The notes below the pieces were generated by a model. The model was given only the letters and a program-made list of their open reading frames with translations, did no database searches and had not been told where the DNA came from. Shown here in pieces: positions 1-6,973 of a stretch of DNA of 14,716 nucleotides; within the stretch, counting starts at the first letter, position 1; each line of letters starts with the position of its first letter. The translations under genes and the position numbers were made by a program. The DNA comes from an uncultured bacterium (GTDB lineage Bacteria; Patescibacteriota; Minisyncoccia; Phycocordibacterales; PALSA-1337), in NCBI GenBank assembly GCA_903876465.1, contig CAIRAF010000003.1:1-14716 (forward strand), given 5' to 3'.

Positions 1-1
1 A

Positions 2-577
2 TATAAAGTAATAATTGTCTTCGTTGTCTGTAGTACTGTATTCAAATATTATTTATTTTCAGTGCACGAGAGTGTGCGTTGGACAAAATTGGTTAAGAAA
101 ACTGTGCCTTGGTTTGGAATTCTAATTGTTGTAGCTGTTATTGTTGGCGGGTTTGTCATTATTGGTTCACCAGCACAACTGAGGGCTGTGCGCTTTGATG
201 AACAAAGAGTGCAAGAGCTTTTAAATATTCAGGGGCAAATCGTCAATTATTGGCAAAAGAAATCTGCTTTGCCACAATCGTTGGCAGATCTCAATGATTC
301 GATTTCAGGGTTTATAGTGCCAACTGATCCAGAGACAGGGAATGCATATGATTATTCTACTAGTACAATTATTAACACTAATACTGATCAAACCAGTCAG
401 GTCTTAACTTTTTTTAAGTTATGTGCGACATTTGCTACAAAAGCAGATGTAAATAGTGCAACACCACCAATAGATCCATGGCAACCTTCTACACCATGGG
501 TACATCCTATGGGCTACGCTTGTTTTTCTAGAATTATCGATCCGAAACTGTATCCAACAACTCCAGTAGTTAAATAA
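2..577 (+). CDS. Membrane-anchored pilin-like hypothetical protein, probably 5'-partial
   Basis: No specific function can be named. From the GTG at 62 the product is 171 residues, but the frame is open to the window edge and that GTG has no Shine-Dalgarno sequence. The true start is therefore probably outside the window, with a further hydrophobic stretch (IIVFVV) encoded before 62. Visible parts after the GTG are a basic juxtamembrane segment (KLVKK), one membrane helix at about residues 18-36 (ILIVVAVIVGGFVII), then an extracytoplasmic domain. That domain has RFDEQRVQELLNIQ, IVNYWQKK, LP..LADL, VPTDPETG and a late LCATF. The pattern of a helix leading to YW..K..LP..L and PxDPxTG resembles pseudopilin-like C-terminal domains that I recall from CPR proteins, some fused to DUF5671 membrane domains. 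Two cysteines (in LCATF and YACFSR) could pair. The family link is from memory and moderate; existence of the gene is well supported. Confidence 0.7.
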   Translation, partial: YKVIIVFVVCSTVFKYYLFSVHESVRWTKLVKKTVPWFGILIVVAVIVGGFVIIGSPAQLRAVRFDEQRVQELLNIQGQIVNYWQKKSALPQSLADLNDSISGFIVPTDPETGNAYDYSTSTIINTNTDQTSQVLTFFKLCATFATKADVNSATPPIDPWQPSTPWVHPMGYACFSRIIDPKLYPTTPVVK

Positions 578-616
578 ATACAAAATATGTCACTGAAGGC
601 TTGATTAGATTTTCCT

Positions 617-645
617 TTGACTTTGAAGGCTATTTTCCGTATGAT
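617..645 (+). promoter_or_regulatory. Sigma-70-type promoter for pyruvate kinase
   Basis: TTGACT (617-622) and TATGAT (640-645) are separated by exactly 17 bp. Both hexamers are one mismatch from consensus. The predicted transcript start near 652 gives a leader of about 70 nt before the pyk ATG. The only purine-rich Shine-Dalgarno-like sequence (GGAG, 705-708) lies 17 nt from the ATG, farther than normal. Confidence 0.65.
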
Positions 646-725
646 GTAACCTCATTTAAATTTATTAAAAACCGCGCCAAATCTACATAAAAGCGCTAAT
701 TAATGGAGTAAACACAAATAAAACT

Positions 726-2153
726 ATGAATCTCGGTAAGAAAACAAAGATCGTCTGTACTATTGGCCCAGCAACTGAATCTGCAGAAATGCTCGAAAAA
801 CTCACACTCGCTGGTATGAACGTAATGCGCCTCAATTTCTCTCATGGCGATTTCGCTGAACATCAAGGCCGTGTTGATAATCTTCACAAAGTAATGAAGA
901 AGCTCGACAAGCGCGTGGCAATTCTTCAAGATCTTGGTGGCCCAAAGATTCGTATTGGTATGTTCAAGGATGAAAAGGGAATTGTCCTTAAAGCTGGTCA
1001 GACTTTTACTCTTACAACTAACGAGTCAGAAAAACTTACTGGCGATGAACATCGTGTTTACATCAACTATCCAAAACTTCCTGCTGAAGTAAAAGTTGGT
1101 GGAACTATTATGGTTCATGATGGCAAAAAGCGTTTGGAAATCACTAAGATCAAAGGCAATGACATTGTCTGTAAAGTTATTGTTGGTGGTCCTCTTGGTC
1201 CAAAGAAAGGTGTAAATCTACCAGATGCTGAACTTACTATTCATGCTCTTACTGCAAAAGATCGCAAAGATCTAGAATTCGGTCTCAAGAATAAAGTTGA
1301 TTTCTTCGCACTTTCATTTGTTCGCAGAGCTGAAGATATTCATGAACTTCGCGAAGTTCTCAAAAAGGCAAAGTCTGATGCACGCATCATTGCCAAGATT
1401 GAAACTCCACAGGCTCTCAGTTGTCTCGAAGCTATTGTTGAAGCGGCTGACGGTATCATGGTTGCTCGTGGTGATCTCGCTATTGAGATTCCAGCTGAAG
1501 AAGTGCCAATTGCTCAAAAACGTATGATTGATCTTTGTATTGCTGCTGGTAAGCCTGTTATCGTCGCAACACAGATGCTCGAATCTATGATCAAGAGTCC
1601 AATCCCAACTCGCGCTGAAGTCTCTGATGTTGCCAACGCTATTAAAGATGGCACTGACGCTATCATGCTTTCAGAAGAAACAACCCTTGGTGAATATCCA
1701 GAAGAAGCTGTCAAAATGATGACTAAGATTGCACTTCGTGTTGAAGCTGACAATTGTTCTTGTGAAAATATGGTTGATCATGAAGAAATGCATGGTGACA
1801 CTGATGTTATTTCTCAAGCCGCAGTTCGTGTGGCTCATGACGTTGATGCTTCATTCATCGTGGCTCTCACACGTTCTGGTCGCACAGCTCGTATGATTTC
1901 ACGCTATCGCCCAAGTGAGCACATCGTTGTTTTGTCAGATACTTCAAAGCATATCAATAAGCTCGCACTTTCATTTGGTTGTGATCCAGTTCACACAGAG
2001 AATTTCAAAACAGTTGAAGAAGCTATGGTCGTAGTACGCCAAGTCGCTCTCAAGAATAAGTTGGCCAAAAAAGGTGAGAAGGTTGTGCTTGTCTGGGGAT
2101 TTCCATTCGGCCGATCAAAGGATACCAACTTGATTTTGGTTGAGACGATTTAA
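726..2153 (+). CDS. pyk: Pyruvate kinase
   Basis: This cytosolic enzyme transfers phosphate from phosphoenolpyruvate to ADP, the last ATP-yielding step of glycolysis. The 475-residue length is normal for bacterial pyruvate kinases and all domains are present. The first barrel segment carries KIVCTIGPA (8-16) and RLNFSHG (35-41). The B domain spans roughly 75-170. The active-site signature IIAKIETPQAL (221-231) supplies the catalytic lysine (K224), followed by DGIMVARGDLAIEIP (242-256), which supplies Mg/PEP ligands. ATQMLESMI..PIPTRAEVSDVANA (281-305) follows, and the C-terminal domain contains RSGRTAR. One local difference is LSEETTLGEYP (315-325), where LSGET(A)xGxYP is usual. The gene has its own promoter upstream and a stem-loop terminator downstream, so it is probably monocistronic. 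For a CPR cell that appears to ferment, this is a core energy gene. Confidence 0.97.
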   Translation: MNLGKKTKIVCTIGPATESAEMLEKLTLAGMNVMRLNFSHGDFAEHQGRVDNLHKVMKKLDKRVAILQDLGGPKIRIGMFKDEKGIVLKAGQTFTLTTNESEKLTGDEHRVYINYPKLPAEVKVGGTIMVHDGKKRLEITKIKGNDIVCKVIVGGPLGPKKGVNLPDAELTIHALTAKDRKDLEFGLKNKVDFFALSFVRRAEDIHELREVLKKAKSDARIIAKIETPQALSCLEAIVEAADGIMVARGDLAIEIPAEEVPIAQKRMIDLCIAAGKPVIVATQMLESMIKSPIPTRAEVSDVANAIKDGTDAIMLSEETTLGEYPEEAVKMMTKIALRVEADNCSCENMVDHEEMHGDTDVISQAAVRVAHDVDASFIVALTRSGRTARMISRYRPSEHIVVLSDTSKHINKLALSFGCDPVHTENFKTVEEAMVVVRQVALKNKLAKKGEKVVLVWGFPFGRSKDTNLILVETI

Positions 2154-2206
2154 GAAAAGTTGGTCCGCGCTTAAAGGACGTTGCGTGGACGTGACTTCGC
2201 TAAATC

Positions 2207-2235
2207 AAAAACGCCGGTGAAAGCCGGTGTTTTTT
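2207..2235 (+). terminator. Rho-independent terminator after pyk
   Basis: A GC-rich stem (2212-2218 with 2223-2229, including two G-U pairs) is capped by a GAAA tetraloop (2219-2222). It is flanked by an A-run at 2207-2211 that pairs with the T-run at 2230-2235. It lies 53 bp after the pyk stop. The T-tract leads directly into the extended -10 of the next gene. Confidence 0.85.
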
Positions 2236-2243
2236 GATATAAT
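2235..2243 (+). promoter_or_regulatory. Extended -10 promoter; probable leaderless start for the EreA/ChaN-like gene
   Basis: TGA-TATAAT is a perfect -10 with the TGn extension. It ends 6 nt before the ATG at 2250, so transcription should start at or within a base or two of the ATG. There is no room for a Shine-Dalgarno sequence. No good -35 is seen (the region is the pyk terminator stem), as is tolerated by extended -10 promoters. Confidence 0.6.
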
Positions 2244-2249
2244 TCAAAT

Positions 2250-2897
2250 ATGGAAGATTGGCACCAAAAAGAAAATCCATTTGAGTCAAAAGATTATTTC
2301 AAAGAAGCTGACATTGTAGTTTTAGCCGAAGATGTTGGTCATGGCAAACACACAGAAACAATTTTGTCATTTCTTGATCAATTTGGGCCTCAATTAAGAG
2401 GACTTTTAATTGAGAAATCAATTGATCTTCAAAAATCAATTGATAATTATATACAAATGGGTGAAGTTGATGCTCATTTAGAGAATCTATTTAAAGGCGC
2501 TTTAAAAGAAGGAAAAGATCTAAGAGAAGAAACTTTAGTTATACTTGATAAGGCAAAAGAGCTAGGGATATCTGTTATTTGTTTTGATGCTGCCAAAAAG
2601 CAATCCGCAGTTCATAATAAAAGAAATGACAGAGGATATTGGTTTATTAGAGGTGAAAGTCGTGACGATGACATGTTTGAGAATGTTAAGGAGCAATACG
2701 AGAGTAGTAATGGAAAATACGTTGTAGTAATAGGTGCGGGCCATACCAGCCAAGAAGCAAGTGGTCGAAATCAAGAAAACTTTGGCCAGAAAATGAAAGA
2801 AGAATTTGATGATAAATGTCTTGTGATTAGGATGGCTGGTGTAGATAGAATAAAATCTGAATCTACTGGCATATATGACGATGTTGTAGTTGGTTAA
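2250..2897 (+). CDS. EreA/ChaN-like (Tiki superfamily) protein
   Basis: A 215-residue cytosolic protein without signal peptide or membrane helix. Its motif order fits the erythromycin esterase/ChaN/TraB/Tiki superfamily. An acidic-histidine strand end, VVLAEDVGHGKHTE (23-36), corresponds to the family's GExxH motif. Next come LLIEKSIDLQKSIDNY (52-67) and a middle block FDAAKKQ...ESRDDDMFENVKEQY (112-150), like the R.RD..M..N region of EreA/ChaN proteins. The second strand end, VVVIGAGHTSQ (158-168), is equivalent to the GxxHA motif. Superfamily members include esterases and metalloproteases, but the substrate here cannot be told. The gene starts right after the pyk terminator, with an extended -10 6 nt from the ATG. 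RadC follows after 22 bp with its own similar promoter. The fold assignment is by motif only, with moderate confidence; the gene itself is certain. Confidence 0.72.
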   Translation: MEDWHQKENPFESKDYFKEADIVVLAEDVGHGKHTETILSFLDQFGPQLRGLLIEKSIDLQKSIDNYIQMGEVDAHLENLFKGALKEGKDLREETLVILDKAKELGISVICFDAAKKQSAVHNKRNDRGYWFIRGESRDDDMFENVKEQYESSNGKYVVVIGAGHTSQEASGRNQENFGQKMKEEFDDKCLVIRMAGVDRIKSESTGIYDDVVVG

Positions 2898-2904
2898 AGA
2901 AGAG

Positions 2905-2913
2905 TGATACAAT
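2905..2913 (+). promoter_or_regulatory. Extended -10 promoter; probable leaderless start for radC
   Basis: TGA-TACAAT ends 6 nt before the ATG at 2920, the same spacing as at the preceding gene. It lies in the 22-bp gap after the upstream stop codon. The best -35 candidate (TTGTAG, 2884-2889, 18-bp spacer) is weak. Confidence 0.5.
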
Positions 2914-2919
2914 ATCTCC

Positions 2920-3663
2920 ATGCAGAAAAGCGATTACATCATCCGCGACATGCCGATGTTCCTCGACCGGTCTTCCTATGACTCACAAGAGTATCCACTC
3001 TTGATTAGGGATCTGCCTCCGGAAGGGAAACCTCGCGAAAAGCTCTTGGCTCAAGGTCCAGAAGCTCTTTCAGCGCGCGAATTATTGGCTATCGTTCTGC
3101 AAGTCGGTACTGTCAAAGAAGATATCTTAGAAATGTCAGAGCGTATTCTTCGGGGATACGGCGAGACCAACGTCCTTACTGAACGTGATGCAAACAAGCT
3201 TGCCACTGAAGCAAATATTCCTATTGGCAAAGCGATGCAAATCGTGGCACTTGGCGAACTCGGACGCCGCACTTATGACAAGAGGGAATCAGGCTTCAAA
3301 ACTATTCGCAATGCTCGAGATGTTTACGAATATTTAGTTGATATGCGTAATTTACCAAAAGAATATTTACGTGCACTTTTCCTCAATGGTCACAACCGTG
3401 TCATCCGTGATGAAGTTATCTCTATAGGTACTGTCAATTCAAACATCGTTCATCCACGTGAAGTTTTTCGTTCAGGAATAGAGTCTAACGCAGTTGCTGT
3501 CATTCTCGCTCACAATCATCCATCAGGCGAAGCGATTCCATCTACTGAAGACGAAGATATCACCAAGCAACTCATCCAAGCAGGAAAAATTCTCGGAATA
3601 CGCGTTCTCGATCACGTCATCATCACAAAAGAGGCCTTCACAAGTGTGAAAGCTGATTACTAA
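2920..3663 (+). CDS. radC: RadC family JAMM/MPN+ domain protein
   Basis: The 247 residues match the RadC (UPF0758) layout. The N-terminal helical half has PREKLLAQGPEALSARELLA (38-57), followed by helix-hairpin-helix-like sequence (to about 118) ending in KAMQIVALGELGRR. The C-terminal JAB/MPN metal-binding domain (about 126-247) carries the full RadC signature: HNHPSG at 198-203 with D211 completing the H-x-H-x10-D zinc site, preceded by FLNGHNRVI and HPREVFRSGI. Family function is unsettled. RadC was first linked to DNA repair, but that role was later withdrawn for E. coli, and MPN+ homologues are zinc hydrolases. The N-terminus is about 28 residues longer than the core domain; the chosen start agrees with the promoter spacing. 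Shared direction with the unknown gene at 3698 allows co-transcription. The family call is very secure, the role is not. Confidence 0.93.
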   Translation: MQKSDYIIRDMPMFLDRSSYDSQEYPLLIRDLPPEGKPREKLLAQGPEALSARELLAIVLQVGTVKEDILEMSERILRGYGETNVLTERDANKLATEANIPIGKAMQIVALGELGRRTYDKRESGFKTIRNARDVYEYLVDMRNLPKEYLRALFLNGHNRVIRDEVISIGTVNSNIVHPREVFRSGIESNAVAVILAHNHPSGEAIPSTEDEDITKQLIQAGKILGIRVLDHVIITKEAFTSVKADY

Positions 3664-3697
3664 TAGCGCGCCAGCGCTTTACAAATGCGCAAAGAAA

Positions 3698-4024
3698 ATG
3701 ATTCGCGATTATACGATTACATCACCATCTCTTGATGGTATTTTGTCGCACGAAAGTATTGAATATGAAGGTCTCAAAAGGCCAACCGAGATTATCCGAG
3801 CTTTTGATAAGCCAAAGAATGAGCGCATCCCAGAAACTATTACTCCAGAAAAGCGCCAAATTCTACAAGATTATTACCATGACCTCTACGGCCTCTTCAT
3901 GCGTAAAATGAGTCAATTCATGACAGATACCCAGGCTACCTCTGAAATAGAGCTCAAATTAATGGCTCTTTTGCAGGAGCTAATCAAGGTTAAGAGGCTA
4001 TTGACTTTAGAGCATATAGTGTGA
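3698..4024 (+). CDS. Small hypothetical protein
   Basis: This 108-residue protein is not recognised. It has no signal peptide, membrane helix or cysteine pair. The N-terminal 40 residues are mixed, and a proline-containing segment (NERIPETITPEKRQ) precedes a largely helical C-terminal half. That half runs from about 50 to 105 and is rich in charged residues and Leu, with heptad-like LMALLQELIKVKRLLTLEHI, so it may self-associate. The gene begins 34 bp after radC on the same strand and could be read from the same transcript. No convincing Shine-Dalgarno sequence precedes the ATG. The TGA stop (4022-4024) doubles as the TGn extension of the next gene's promoter, so the coding end and a regulatory site overlap. 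It is supported as a real gene mainly by its place in a gap-free plus-strand run and by composition like the neighbours. Confidence 0.65.
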   Translation: MIRDYTITSPSLDGILSHESIEYEGLKRPTEIIRAFDKPKNERIPETITPEKRQILQDYYHDLYGLFMRKMSQFMTDTQATSEIELKLMALLQELIKVKRLLTLEHIV

Positions 4025-4030
4025 TATAAT
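4001..4030 (+). promoter_or_regulatory. Strong promoter for the DHH/MYG1-like gene
   Basis: TTGACT (4001-4006), an 18-bp spacer and a perfect TATAAT (4025-4030) preceded by TGA (extended -10). This is the best promoter in the window. The -35 and most of the spacer lie inside the preceding coding region and the TGn is its stop codon. The leader is about 60 nt. It contains a short inverted repeat, GTTCT...AGAAC (about 4044-4064), of unknown meaning. Confidence 0.8.
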
Positions 4031-4097
4031 ACACCCAGCTGAATGTTCTTTTAAAACGTGAGAACGGACGGCTACAAACAAAAACAACGGGACATAC

Positions 4098-5444
4098 ATG
4101 TCCCATACAGAAAGGATAGTTGTGAAAGAAATCAGTGAAGCTGCAAAGCAGTTGTTCAGTAAGGTCACTACCGTAGTTATGCACCAGGCGCCTCATCTCG
4201 ATGAAATCCTTGCATTTTACCTTATCCAGAAATACGGAGGGATCAACCCTTGCCCGCGTTTCGTTAAGGCAGACATTATCGGCACTGAAGCCGATCACGA
4301 CCGCAACGGCATTTTGCCGATCGGTTGTGGCGAGAATTGTCGGTTCAATGAGCATCGCAAAGACATTGAACGTTTGCCTGGCGAATGCGCTACGACACTC
4401 GTGGCAAAATTCATGGGCATCAATGAGGAGCCTGAACTGAAACGGCTCATTGCTGAAGTCCTGGCGTGTGACACCAAGTCGGGTTGTTCCCCGACGCAGT
4501 TGGCGGAAATGGTCAAAGTGGCCAACCGTCAACTGAAGACCAGTCCATTCAACGTCCTTAAATGGACACTCGGCGCATTCCAAGCGATTATCGCTGACGA
4601 GCAGTATCACTACACTGGTTTGCCCGGCGAGAAAACTTTGCCGGTAATCCTGAAGCAGTTTGACACGGAAGGTGATTACTTCGGCGAAGACAAACGTGTT
4701 CGTGATCATATGTTTCGCTTGGCTGAGGACAGTGAACGCAATTCGAACAATCGCGTCACTGAACTGGCCTCGATCGTGAGGGCCATGTATCGTTTGCCTC
4801 GCGAGGAGAAGCACATCCTCGAATGGGTCGAGACTCCTTTGCTTCAGATGCGTGATGACCAACTGGAATTCCAGAAAACGGTCGATGCGTTTCGCAAGCA
4901 GAAGATGATCGAAGTCGAAGTTCAGGGCTCTCGCGGCTCCGGATACATCAACTGCCTCGTTGTCCATAGTGACAGCCTACATGCTGCACGAGCAGCTCGT
5001 TTCATCGGTGCCAAGGTTGTTGTTGTGCGTAATTCCGCCGGCAACGTCATGGTTAGCGTTGACACGAAGCTTGAGTGGCTGAACCTGTCCAACATGACAC
5101 GCATGATTCGTTGGTTGGAGTTGCCGACTGACGGCAAGGATGTCGAATGGAAGTCATTGGGTGTGCCGGCTACGCACGATCTCGTGCCTAACTGGTATTA
5201 CTTCAAGAAGGCTGAGCAGTTGTTCAACGGCTCTCAGACTCATCAAATGCCGGCATCGAAGATCAGCACGCAGGCACTCATCGAAGTGCTCAAGTGCTCG
5301 TTTCATCATGAGTTGGTGCAGTACTGGTGCAAAGCTCGCCATATCAATTGGCAGCCGATTCCGAAAAACATCAAGCCTTTGGAAAAAGCATTAGCTGCTT
5401 CCGAACTGGCTGAAAAAGCTGAAACTGCAACAGTTGCAGCATAA
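4098..5444 (+). CDS. DHH/MYG1-like putative phosphoesterase, divergent
   Basis: A 448-residue soluble protein with motif order like the MYG1/DHH phosphoesterase group. HQAPHLDEILAFYLI (29-43) corresponds to the N-terminal H-G-x-x-H-x-DE-xxA motif. ADIIGTEADHD (58-68), GILPIGCG (71-78) and NEHRK (84-88) sit where MYG1 has D-V-GG and DHH. ECATTLVAKFMG (96-107) resembles the S-SA-LV helix that follows. Later blocks are LVVHSDSLHAARAARFIGAK (287-306), GNVMVSVD, NWYYF and LFNGSQTH (375-382). MYG1 relatives are nucleases, but the DHH triad here is NEH, so activity is uncertain. The gene is about 52% GC in a hand-counted sample, against 35-42% in pyk. It has its own promoter and a strong terminator, so it is an autonomous unit, perhaps acquired. 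An in-frame GTG at 4122 with AAAGGA 5 nt upstream may be the true start. Confidence 0.6.
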   Translation: MSHTERIVVKEISEAAKQLFSKVTTVVMHQAPHLDEILAFYLIQKYGGINPCPRFVKADIIGTEADHDRNGILPIGCGENCRFNEHRKDIERLPGECATTLVAKFMGINEEPELKRLIAEVLACDTKSGCSPTQLAEMVKVANRQLKTSPFNVLKWTLGAFQAIIADEQYHYTGLPGEKTLPVILKQFDTEGDYFGEDKRVRDHMFRLAEDSERNSNNRVTELASIVRAMYRLPREEKHILEWVETPLLQMRDDQLEFQKTVDAFRKQKMIEVEVQGSRGSGYINCLVVHSDSLHAARAARFIGAKVVVVRNSAGNVMVSVDTKLEWLNLSNMTRMIRWLELPTDGKDVEWKSLGVPATHDLVPNWYYFKKAEQLFNGSQTHQMPASKISTQALIEVLKCSFHHELVQYWCKARHINWQPIPKNIKPLEKALAASELAEKAETATVAA

Positions 5445-5463
5445 GACTCACGTTATATATCGC

Positions 5464-5496
5464 AAAGAGGCCTCAACTATTTGAGGCCTCTTTTTT
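5464..5496 (+). terminator. Strong rho-independent terminator after the DHH/MYG1-like gene
   Basis: A perfect 13-bp stem (5464-5476 with 5481-5493) around the loop CTAT, containing the GAGGCCTC core and ending in six T residues. It lies 20 bp after the stop codon. The flanking A-run makes it able to act on either strand. Confidence 0.93.
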
Positions 5497-5525
5497 ATTA
5501 CCTTATTTAAATATCCCGCCATACC

Positions 5526-5554
5526 TTCATACTTTCATACTTTTATACTATACT
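5526..5554 (+). promoter_or_regulatory. Probable promoter for the MurD-like gene, leaderless layout
   Basis: TTCATA (5526-5531), 17 bp, then TATACT (5549-5554), which ends 6 nt before the ATG at 5561. The -35 is a 4/6 match and the -10 a 5/6 match. The region is made of imperfect CATACTTT-like repeats (5519-5554), so other registers are possible. TTCCTCC directly before the ATG is the opposite of a Shine-Dalgarno sequence. Confidence 0.5.
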
Positions 5555-5560
5555 TCCTCC

Positions 5561-6892
5561 ATGACTACCCGCGACTATTTCCAGGGCAAACGCATAGCTG
5601 TTATAGGTTTGGGACCTCATGGGGAAATGGTTGCAGATGTAAGATTCCTCATCAAAGCCAATTCGCTCGTTTCTGTCTATGATCTCCGCAGTGAAGCCCG
5701 TCTCAAGAATCACATTGTCTTTCTACGTTCTGTTGGCTTGGCCAACTATGTTTGTAGTTCTATTCCTCCAGATGATCTTCTGGACATGGATCTTATTATT
5801 CTTTCACCTGAATATCCTCGAGATTCTTCATTTCTTAAAGGTGCCAGAGAAAAGGGAATACAGATAGAATATCCAGAAACTCTTTTCTTTCGTTTAGCAC
5901 CACCAGTCACTGTTGTTGGTATTATGGGTGCTTGTGGCAAAGCTACAGTTGCATCCATTCTTACACCACTTCTCGAAGTGGCTTGTGAAGCCAGTGGTAC
6001 AGAAAATCTTTTTCATCTAGATCCAGAATCAGGTGACGGTATACTTTCTTCACTTAAAAAAATAAAGAGTGGCGATATTGTTCTCATCCGTATCGTTGAG
6101 TCCATGATGCAAGAGCTTCATGAAATGCGCATTAGTCCGCATGTAGCAGTCTTTACTACTGTGCCACCAAAGGGGTCATATTCCGCAAATCCTTTTGAAA
6201 TATTAACCTATCAAACTTATAATAATTTTATTGTAGCGAGCGACGAAGTTATTGACGCTATTCATACATTTAAATTTCAACCAAAGGCAAAAATGCTTCG
6301 CACCAAGCCTTCTATCATTCCAGCGTCGTGGACTTTCAGTATGGGTGAAAAAGGTCCATGGAACCATGATCGTGAAAATGCCGCACTCGCTCTTCAAGCC
6401 GCCAGATTATTCAAAGTTCCTGATGAAATTGCTGAAACTTATATAGAGAAATGGAAGCCTTTGAAAGGTCGTCTTGAGCTAGTCAAAAAGCTCAAAAATA
6501 TTGAGTTTTATAATGATACAGCCTCGGTTCTACCTGACTCTACGATTGTCGCTATACGCACTTTAGCAACCAACCGCAATCTTGTACTTATCTTGGGCGG
6601 AGCACTCACTGGATGCGATTATAGCGAGTTATATGGCCTTTTACCGCTCTATGTTCACGCTGTTATCTTGATTCCTGGGAGTGGGACTATGAGAGAGCGT
6701 AAAATCTTGAATACGATTGATACCGCACTCATTTATTCTGCACCATCAGTAGAAGAAGCTGTTCGCATGGCGCGCGACTATGCTCGAGTAGGTGATAAAA
6801 TTTTATTTAGTCCAGGATTTTCTGCTGGTGGTTTTGATGCATCACGAGCGGAGAGAGGAGAGAGGTTTGTTAGAGCAGTGAGGGGGTTATAA
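5561..6892 (+). CDS. murD: MurD-like Mur ligase with eroded ATP-binding motif
   Basis: The 443 residues follow the three-domain MurD layout; canonical MurD adds D-Glu to UDP-MurNAc-L-Ala in the cytosol. Domain 1 is a Rossmann-like UDP-binding region, RIAVIGLGPHG (11-21), ending in LSPEYP (81-86). Domain 2 should carry GxTGTxGKTT but has GIMGACGKAT (120-129). The segment that normally reads like N.SPDHLDRH is TTVPPKGSYSANPF (199-212), without the DH pair. Domain 3 is better kept: HDRENAALA (269-277), KGRLELV (302-308), FYNDTASVLPDST (317-329), LILGGALTGCDYSEL (343-357), and LFSPGFSAGGFD...ERGERF near the end. Overall identity as a Mur ligase is secure and MurD is the best fit by domain 3. The changed central domain means ATP use or substrate may differ, or the enzyme may be inactive. 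It is a single-gene unit, convergent with the exported-protein gene. Confidence 0.8.
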   Translation: MTTRDYFQGKRIAVIGLGPHGEMVADVRFLIKANSLVSVYDLRSEARLKNHIVFLRSVGLANYVCSSIPPDDLLDMDLIILSPEYPRDSSFLKGAREKGIQIEYPETLFFRLAPPVTVVGIMGACGKATVASILTPLLEVACEASGTENLFHLDPESGDGILSSLKKIKSGDIVLIRIVESMMQELHEMRISPHVAVFTTVPPKGSYSANPFEILTYQTYNNFIVASDEVIDAIHTFKFQPKAKMLRTKPSIIPASWTFSMGEKGPWNHDRENAALALQAARLFKVPDEIAETYIEKWKPLKGRLELVKKLKNIEFYNDTASVLPDSTIVAIRTLATNRNLVLILGGALTGCDYSELYGLLPLYVHAVILIPGSGTMRERKILNTIDTALIYSAPSVEEAVRMARDYARVGDKILFSPGFSAGGFDASRAERGERFVRAVRGL

Positions 6893-6908
6893 ATTATTTT
6901 TCTACTCA

Positions 6909-6942
6909 TTACAAAAAGCACCCGAGTGGGTGCTTTTTGTAA
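6909..6942. terminator. Bidirectional terminator between convergent genes
   Basis: A perfect 15-bp stem (6909-6923 with 6928-6942) around the loop GAGT. It has a GC-rich AGCACCC core and A/T runs on both sides, so it works for the MurD-like gene on plus and the exported-protein gene on minus. It sits 16 bp from the first stop and 31 bp from the second. Confidence 0.92.
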
Positions 6943-6973
6943 ATGAAGTAAATCGAAATTACTTTAACTTTTT

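Noticed and set aside
594..631. Direct repeat TGAAGGCT (594-601 and 624-631) upstream of pyk
   Set aside because: Only 8 bp and two copies; it overlaps the promoter spacer but gives no further evidence of a binding site.
2562..2921. A 119-residue open frame on minus opposite the EreA/ChaN-like gene
   Set aside because: Low-complexity, hydrophobic-aromatic translation typical of an antisense shadow; no start context or family motif.
3661..3697. Short hairpin (AGCGC/GCGCT) after radC as a terminator
   Set aside because: Only a 5-bp stem and no T-run after it; more likely radC and the next gene share a transcript.
4044..4075. Leader of the DHH/MYG1-like gene as a riboswitch
   Set aside because: Only a 5-bp inverted repeat in about 60 nt; no known riboswitch core and no leader terminator.
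3990..4967. A 325-residue open frame on minus opposite the DHH/MYG1-like gene
   Set aside because: It shows no recognisable motifs, lies across a gene with clear family motifs, promoter and terminator, and is explained by the GC-richer composition giving few stops on the opposite strand.
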